Source: Acanthococcus lagerstroemiae
Taxonomy: Eukaryota; Arthropoda; Insecta; Hemiptera; Eriococcidae
Direction: 5' to 3'
Assembly: GCA_031841125.1 (NCBI GenBank)
Contig: CM063111.1
Span: forward strand, 43,970,955-44,034,954
DNA: 64,000 nt
Below, in pieces: positions 57,030 through 64,000 of the stretch. The notes under the pieces were generated by a model, which was not told the DNA's origin, made no database searches, and saw only the letters and a program-made list of their open reading frames with translations. The translations under genes and the position numbers were made by a program. Position 1 is the stretch's first letter; each line of letters starts with the position of its first letter.

Positions 57030-57640
57030 AAGGACAAACTGAAACAAAACGAAGCAAAACAATTTGACACTAACTAAAACACACAAAAGCAGCAACATAA
57101 AAATAAACTTTGAGACATACAAAAGTAAAAACAACAATAAAACATTGAAATTTGATCCAACAAACAAATACCAAAAGCATAAGTAAAACCAGTACTGAAG
57201 ATGAACAACAACAGACCAACTACAAACTCATAAAAATGAAGAACAAAGCACAACAATTAAAGGGACTAGTTAAATTACACAAATCAGACAATCCAATAAG
57301 ACAACTGACAAACAGCATACGAGGACCAACCTACAAAATCAGAATATGACAGTCAAATTCCTGAAAGATAGCTTTATAATTTCAAAGCCGAATATATTGT
57401 CAAAAACCATTTACAACTGAAAACAACACTGAACTAGACAAAAATGACCAACAGTGATGAAGTAGACTCACTAGATGTTACAAAAATATTCGGGAACATA
57501 CCAATAGACGAACACTCCAGACACTATTTGACAACAATAGGGGCAAATGCTGTAATAAGACCCATTAACTGTATCTCATGCGCTAATAGCGCTACCCAGC
57601 TGAAATTCGGACATAACATGTATCGATGTGTTTAACGACT
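57030..57640 (+). pseudogene. PLE reverse transcriptase N-terminal motifs
   Basis: QQLKGLVKLHKSDNPIRQLT then RGPTYKI corresponds to the LPKIHK-P-RPI...SPTYKL motif of PLE RTs. SLDVTKIFGNIPIDE corresponds to the SFDV-LFTNIP catalytic motif (first catalytic Asp kept). Stops and shifts separate them (about 57,350-57,440 and after 57,635). No FADD-type box could be found. Confidence 0.8.
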
Positions 57641-58099
57641 ACTCTAATTTTACACAGGCCTCCGGAAATGTCACCCACTCAAAGTAAGAAAAGAGGAAGA
57701 GAAAGGAAAACACATTTTACAACATAAGATGAGACACTTTACGACACCATGTTGTAAAATGCCTCAGATCTTGAATTTCTTGTTTTTATTCATAATTTTT
57801 TTCTATTAAACTATTTCTTCTCATTTTATACCTTATTTCGTGCGCCTTAGTATACTTCAACGAGTGATGATGATTTTGAGGGATTTTGATGGAAATTGTC
57901 GGAGATATTAAGTATATAAGAAAACTTTTTGTGAGACTCATTTCAAAATTTGCCCCTAATTACAAACGGGTACGTCCCATGTAAGACTCCAACATATTAA
58001 TAAGAAAACAGCATCAGCAGTCATTCCGGAATTTATGGCCATTTTTAGTGACCTCAAATTAGCGGCAGTCGAGACTCATATTTTGAATGTGAACCTTTG

Positions 58100-58480
58100 A
58101 GTTACATAGACTATGAAAATATTGATGAAAACGAAGGGGGAAAATGCACAGGATACGTTCAATCACATTTTTGCCAACTCAGAAACTGCATTCATGATGA
58201 AAGTAAACCAGTTCTCCCCACTATATTCGGATTAACTAGGACTCTAAATGAGCCATCGGTGCTTCACCATACAACATGTACAGAAAACCGATATACGCCG
58301 ACACAACAATACCAAATGACTCACACCACCATCATAGACACAAAATGGCAGTCATATATACAACTACTCTGACACACAACAATCACAATACCAGAAGACA
58401 ACCGTGACAAGAAAAGAGAGACAAACACAACAAAACAAATTGCCATCAACAACTATCAACCGTAAATCGTAGACAACATA
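58100..58480 (+). pseudogene. PLE RT C-terminal/thumb region
   Basis: RKPIYADTTIPNDSHHHHRH (in a shifted frame near 58,290) matches the FRKPT-TDT-I-SHH-HKMA motif of PLEs. A run of N-T-K residues follows, continuing after the inserted MITE as NRITNRKKDKYKKEIPYFRK (about 58,740). Confidence 0.65.
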
Positions 58481-58733
58481 CCCGATATGCAAAATTAGCG
58501 TCAAAAGACACTCTTGACACTCTTTTTGAGTCAAAATAGTGTCGGTCCTTGACAATCACGCCGGCTTCGCCCACTTATACGAGTATAACAGAATTGATCG
58601 GTCAAAAGTGTGTCAAGAAGTCAAAAATGCGTCGAAGTGCTCTGATTGGTTGAATAATTGTCAAAATGGGTTACCCTTTCAAAATTCTCAAAATTGACGC
58701 AGGTCAAAATTATGTCAACCCTTGCAGATCGGG
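58481..58733. mobile_element. MITE with CCCGAT ends in TA, inside the PLE
   Basis: CCCGATATGCAA at the left and the complement of CCCGATCTGCAA at the right (11/12), with TA on both sides. PLE coding order resumes after it. Inside, GACACT/AGTGTC words form a hairpin (CTTGACACTCTTTTTGAGTC). Confidence 0.75.
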
Positions 58734-59054
58734 TAATGAACAGAATAACAAACAGAAAAAAAGACAAATACAAAAAAGAAATACCATACTTCAGAAAATA
58801 CACGAACCAAATATTGAAAACTTTTGACTAATACAACATAAAACTTTTATAACAAAGAACAGTCAACCAGTGATCAAACTAAAGCTAGATGCACACTACG
58901 CTGACGTTTTCGTTTTAACACGACATCAATCTGACGAAAACAAAACCATCTAGTTCAATTGGATTGTTCACACTACACTGATGTGTCGTCAGAAGAAGCA
59001 ATGACAAAACGGAGGGAAAGGATAGCAGCAACTACATATGATATCCACTTATCC

Positions 59055-59320
59055 ACACATTAGACTGTGACGATCGCAACATGACTCACATTGGAGAAAC
59101 AGAACAACAGAAGAGACATTCATAAAAAGAATGGAAGGACATGAGGGATCACAGAAGTTCAAGAATGACAATTCATTTTTCAGAAACCATTCAAATAATT
59201 ATCAACATAACAACAAATTGACTGAAAAATTAAAAATACTCACAATACAAAACAACAAAAGAGAATCAAAAAGAACAAACGGAAATCAAAATAATAAAGA
59301 CGGGATAAGTCAATAACTGA
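59055..59320 (+). pseudogene. PLE GIY-YIG endonuclease, degenerate
   Basis: MTHIGETEQQ (59,082 on) corresponds to the YIGET core, followed by an open Lys/Asn-rich stretch 59,131-59,316. The layout parallels copy A (KLTEK-KI-I-N-KR), but the active-site Arg region is damaged. Confidence 0.7.
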
Positions 59321-59534
59321 ATCCCCATCAGAAACTTTAACAGTGAATTACTTTTCACACTATCTAATAACAAACACGAACGACAACAAAAAAGGGGTGG
59401 ACCATCAAACCTTAACTAATAACCAATCAGAACACAGTACATCAGAAGGCATTTCACCATACGGTACTACTTTGACCAAAATACCTAAGGTAATAAAGAG
59501 CTAATTATTCGCTATATATTTTTGAGCTTCTGTC

Positions 59535-59575
59535 CTGATGACTCTTGTAAACCCTTGAAACTATAACTGGCTAAC
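59535..59575 (+). ncRNA. Decayed hammerhead motif at the homologous site of PLE copy B
   Basis: CTGATGA (59,535-59,541) and GAAA (59,557-59,560) are kept at nearly the same distance after the shared CCATACGGT block as in copy A (about 78 versus 67 nt). The 15 nt between them do not form a stem II, and no good stem I is seen, so it is probably inactive. Confidence 0.45.
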
Positions 59576-62080
59576 AAATCGATTACAGAGAAGTCATCTC
59601 TTTTTCAAACATGCACTACAAGCACTGCACTGCAGTCGATGGTATAAAGAACTGATTAACTGATATTGTTGATTACACTTCTAATAACGAAACATACATG
59701 GAAATACCCAACATGCAGTACAACTAATGAATTGCAAATCACTGATCACTTTTTCAAGATAATATCACGATTTTACGCAGTTTTTACTACTACAGTTTTG
59801 CATACGGCGACGAGACTCGTTGTAACAGATTCGACTATATATACGAAACCGTTCATTGTGATTCACTCCAAGCATTTATCCAGTTGTAACCTCTACCAAC
59901 ATTTCAAAGAATAATTATTGGACCGACTCAAAGTAGGCCAAGTGACTCACAATTGGAAGTTTACCTCAATTTGTTATAGATAGCTTTTTGCCTCAGTAGC
60001 GAAGTCACTGATGATAGGAAAACCATGCCCGTGGCATAGTAAAATTATTGAGGGACGAGAATCGAAAATTCTGTAATGCTGGTGGAAAAATCAAAAATTT
60101 TCCAACTGTAAAAAAATGTAAGAAAAAAAAAGAAGAAAAAACTCTTACGATGATGCGTGAATTTATTGCCAATGTTATCTACACTCTGAACAATAAAAAG
60201 GGCGAATCCCTATGCCTCCCCCAATGGCTACGACCCTGACGATAACACCTGAAAACGTTCTGGCAAAATTAAGCTGCTTTAAAAACAAATTGTTGATACA
60301 AATTTCAGAGCCGTAACAAGTCCCCTGCCAAGGACCTGGGTATTATCTGTCGGCAAGGGAGGGTAAAATGTATAAAATAAATAAAATAGAAAATAAATAA
60401 GTCTTTCATTTATACTTAAGATCAACTATGGACTTATAACTCAAAGATATTTTATTGATTCCTACTGAGGTTAGTTATAGGAGACCAGCTCAATATTTTT
60501 TAGAAGGACACGATCGGTTGAGTTACATAACGGTAAAAAGAAAGTTTAGGTATCCTCTGCTCGATGTAATTAATAAAATAACTAGACCTACGTCATGTGA
60601 CCTATGTATTGTGTTTAAATTACGAATAATTATAATACAATAGATTCATGTTAATTAGAAGAGGCATCCGCATGAATCAACGCTAGAATAAAGAAAAATT
60701 ATCGGGTAATCTTTCACGTATATACTGAAGTACTCGTCACCTAATTTTATAGCGCAAGTTATTCTAGATACTTAAACAATATTATAAATTGGAAACTTGT
60801 GCGACGAAAAGAATGTCGAAAATTGCGAACATGAGCGAGACGCAATCTGTTTAACTTTCAGATTATTTACAAGTTCGACCTCGAAGAATCGGGTTTAATT
60901 CGTTGTTTAACGAGCTACAACTAACTGTAATAGCCTAAATCTCTAGCCGACCGAATTCATGCGAAAGAGTGAGTATAAATATATATTTTTGACGATATGG
61001 ATGTGAACACTGCAGAGTCATATTAATAATAACTAACCAGAAACTCAAGCGTATGTCGTAGATACCGGTTAAGTTCCTCAGTGAAAACTTATAAATCAAC
61101 TGGAACACGATCAAACGATTAATTGATACTGTTTATTGCTGCATCAAAATCAAGGGAAAATAAAGGTGTTCATCACATTCTGCGCGATTACTACTTTATA
61201 CGCGAAGTTAATGACGCCAAGTTATTATGAAACAACTCTAGTAGCTCTTATTGAAATTCGAGAATATTTGGTAGGTTGGATTTTCTGCCACTCTACACAG
61301 ATCACGTAAGTGCACCAGCAGTTGGGCCAAAATAAAAAAAATATCACATTATAGACGTTATTAGAAAAAGCTTCGCAACCAGATCGCTTTACCTTGTGGT
61401 TCAAATCTCACCCCAACAATCGCATCAATTATGGCGATCCGTCAGTGGCTTCCGAATGAAGGGGTACATGGGTACATTGTACCCACCTACATAGAAAGTT
61501 CAAAGGGGATACGAAGAATCATATGATCTTCAACGCATAGAAGATTCACTGGAAGTAATTCAGCACCCAAGAAGAACCACGGGGCCGGCCCTACAAGGCC
61601 ATTGGAAAGCACAAAACACAGACCATTTTAGTTTTTCCTGGAGCTCTCGCCTCCAAGGACGAATCAAACTCCACCTGTCCACAGGAAACTTCATCGCAAC
61701 TTTTAAAAGAAAAACTCCCCAGGGTTCCCTTCCTACCTCTCGTCATCCATCGGCACTGATACCGTCAGTCACTCCGAAAATCAGCACCCGCTTTTAGTCA
61801 TAAGGCTACGAAAGCAGTGCAGAAACCGTTCCACACTTAGAATTGATACAATCAACCAGGGGCGGATGGGCCATAGGGCAATTCGGGAAAATCCCGGTGT
61901 GCCGCCGCCATTTTGACGCTGCGGCGCCGGTACATTGAAAAAAAAGAAGTATGCATTTATAAAATACTTACAAAAATAAAATAAGCGAATGTTGCGACGA
62001 CAGTCGAAAACGTGCGGCGGCGTTGATCAATTTAGAGAGAAATAAAGTGATTGAAAAATTTAAATGGGCAGGCACATTTT
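59576..62080. other. Unassigned spacer
   Basis: No gene recognised. Possible hAT-like end motifs CAGTGGCTTCCG (about 61,444) and CAGGGGCGGATGGG (about 61,859) have no clear partners. Confidence 0.35.
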
Positions 62081-62084
62081 GCGC

Positions 62085-64000
62085 TGATTGTCAACCAAAC
62101 GTGTGTGTGAGTACCTCCGCCCATTTTTGGGCACACGCCTCCACGTAGCTTTTCCATTTTCTTTTATCCTGCGCTAATCTTTGCCACCCGGGGCCCCAGT
62201 TCTCTGACGAGTTCATCTCTCTATCTAGTTACCGGTCTACCTATCTTTCTTTTCCTTTGCAGCATATCCAGTTGAGTACTTTTACTCCCCGTCTGTTGCC
62301 ATCCGTCCTCGCCAGATGCCCCACATATTTCCACTTTAATTGTTTGACATTATATCTAGAGTTGCGGAACTCGTTATTTTACCACAACTTGCAGTGCAAA
62401 TTTACGTAAATTCACGTAAAATTACATAGCATTCTTACCTTGCAGTATTGTAATTTTCCAAAAATTGCATAATTTCTGTAAAATAAGCAATAATTACACA
62501 ACTACAAAGCCAAAATCAAAACTTGTGTTGGTCGACTGATAATTTTTTCATAAAATGTTGGATTTTCTGTTCAGCTGGGTTGGGTCTGCCGGTTTGCGGT
62601 TTTAGTTTATTTTCACGTTTTCAGATGAAGATGATGAATCTGATGTTTCATGTTCGGTGGTGCTAATGCTCATAGTGATAAGTAATTAAGAAGAAAGTAC
62701 CAGTTTTAACATTTTCACCAGTCCAAATATAAAAAGTTATTTTACCATAGACATATTATAGAAGTCTCAAACTTTCCAATTACCTTCAGTTGGGGTTATT
62801 TACTATAAATTCTCACTCTTCCAAAAATGACGGTTAAATTATGGTAACTTATGAATTTTTGTAATTTATCGCAACACTAATTATATCCTATATCCCCGCC
62901 TCCAACCATTCCGTATAGTTTTGCATTTGAGATTTTCTGTACCCGTCGCAGTCCTAGAAGTTTCCTCAATATAGATCTGAACGTAATTTGTAGCTTCACC
63001 ATTTCCTTTCCTGTAAGGGACTGGGTTTGCGCTCCATACTTGAGGGCTGGCACCGTTGAGCTATTTAGTATTTCCATTTTGAGGGCGGTGTTGAAATTTC
63101 GGCACAAAATAGATTTTAATGCCCAGACGTTGTTCCGCCCGTTTTTAAATACACCTCATAATTTCTTTGTCTGTCTTCAAAACTAATAATTTGTCCCACA
63201 GATATTCGATTTCTGTCACCTCTTCTATCTCTTGCCTGTCAATTATCAGATTTTTCCTTTCCCCTCTTCCGATTATTTTTGACTTACTACCATTCAGCTT
63301 GAGGCCGGCTTTTTTGCATTCCCTCAATAGCTCTTCTGCCACTTTCTTCAACTCCTTACTATTTTCTGCAAATAAGATAATATCGTTTGCGTACCATATT
63401 ACTTAGAAATTCTCTAATTATTTTTAGTCCCCTTCTTTTCCACTTCAGATTACGAAATACTTCTTCCAGAATGCAGTTGAAGAGGTTTGGCGACAAGGTA
63501 TACCCTTGCCGAACCTCCCTCCCAATTTTGAATTTCCTCCCTTTGCTTTTGAGGCTGACTCTTGCACTCGAATTTGCATAGCAATTCTGTATAACCTTAA
63601 TAAACCCACTTTCAATTCCCTTATTATTTTCCAGTGCTTTTAACATATATTTAACTATGATCCACTGAATCAAATGTCTTATGAAAGCCCGCATGCAAAG
63701 CATTTCAATTTCCACATCATATTCATGCGTGTTTTTTCAATAATTTCGTAACAAATGAAAATATTCTCTACAGTTGAGAAGCCTTTTCTGAATCCCGCCT
63801 GTTCATTCCCCTGATGATTTGAATCCAAATGGTTATACATACGTCTTTTTAGGACTGCAATAAATACTTTCCATCCAGATATTCGATGTTAAGCATATTG
63901 GCCTGTAATTTTCAATAAGTTCCTCTCCCCCCCTTTTTTTATATAATAATATTATTTCGGCCAAGTTCCACTGTTTTGGACATATTTTCATAATTAAAAT
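62085..64000 (-). pseudogene. LINE reverse transcriptase, minus strand, runs off the window
   Basis: Read from 64,000 downward: LIENYRPICLTS, NEQAGFRKGFSTVENIF, IESGFIKVIQNCYANSSARV, RQGYTLSPNLFNCILEEVF, a shifted YANDIILFAENSKE (catalytic FADD changed to YAND), ECKKAGLKLNGSKSKII, VPALKYGAQTQSLTGKEMVK and KLLGLRRVQKISNAKL. After the inserted hAT-like element it continues KWKYVGHLARTDGNRRGVKV and a tail near 62,100-62,250. Frameshifts and the Asp-to-Asn change show it is dead. Same family as 46,632. The 5' part lies beyond the window. Confidence 0.9.
62357..62879. mobile_element. hAT-like non-autonomous element, perfect 8-bp duplication
   Basis: ATTATATC flanks both sides (62,349-62,356 and 62,880-62,887). 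Ends TAGAGTTGCG and CGCAACACTA are inverted (9/10). 523 bp, AT-rich, no transposase. Removing it with one duplication leaves the LINE reading frame continuous across the junction. Confidence 0.9.

Larger units (their letters stand above)
57030..59575 (+). mobile_element. Penelope-like retroelement (copy B), decayed
   Basis: RT motifs, a C-terminal connector, a degenerate endonuclease core and a decayed hammerhead position occur in the right order on the plus strand. The copy is split by a MITE at 58,481-58,733. A second AT-rich insert or unaligned stretch lies at about 58,880-59,050. Copy A of the same family is at 9,086-9,725 (minus). Confidence 0.8.

Noticed and set aside
61440..61930. hAT-like left ends CAGTGGCTTCCG and CAGGGGCGGATGGG
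   Set aside because: No convincing right ends or target duplications could be found for either.

Overview
The window looks like animal nuclear DNA, most likely from an arthropod (probably an insect). There are no operons, no bacterial-type gene spacing and no long open frames except one retrotransposon polyprotein. The sequence is AT-rich and packed with arthropod-type transposable elements: BEL/Pao, Penelope-like, APE/RTE-type LINEs, hAT-like MITEs, foldback MITEs and a tRNA-derived SINE. It also carries degenerate tandem arrays and many long poly-G/poly-C runs. I could not identify any host protein gene, rRNA, CRISPR array or functional tRNA. The species cannot be fixed from the sequence alone.

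Layout. 0-12 kb: a LINE scrap, a C-rich block, a CpG-rich block, foldback MITEs, short tandem duplications, a hAT-like MITE and the 3' part of a Penelope-like element (PLE, minus strand) that keeps a compact hammerhead-ribozyme motif. 12-18 kb: two degenerate tandem arrays. One (monomer about 150 bp) is interrupted by a palindromic MITE; the other (monomer about 130 bp) switches strand twice. 18-36 kb: a decayed DNA transposon with a helix-turn-helix remnant, several hAT-like MITEs, two LINE 3' ends, a second copy of the palindromic MITE and a candidate element bounded by unusual palindromes. 37.4-44.6 kb: a minisatellite of about 75-80 bp monomers, split by a young, apparently full-length BEL/Pao retrotransposon. 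That element has a 5-bp target duplication, identical LTR bodies, a tRNA-Lys-type primer site and an uninterrupted 1,692-residue Gag-Pol.

44.6-64 kb: a strongly nested region. An old repeat (second copy at 4.3-5.4 kb) was entered separately by a tRNA-SINE and by a 5'-truncated LINE, each with its own target duplication. Two hAT-like MITEs follow. Next comes a LINE fragment split by a 963-bp TIR element rich in subterminal copies of its own end motif. Then come a 473-bp foldback, a second PLE carrying a MITE, and a minus-strand LINE split by a 523-bp hAT-like element with a perfect 8-bp target duplication.

The genes do not form a pathway. The window is a record of successive insertions whose order can partly be read: old repeats, then LINE/SINE/PLE, then MITEs, then BEL/Pao. 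The observations most worth following are the PLE hammerhead motif, the abnormal 3' LTR of an otherwise intact BEL/Pao copy, and the TIR element with subterminal repeats at 50.8-51.7 kb.
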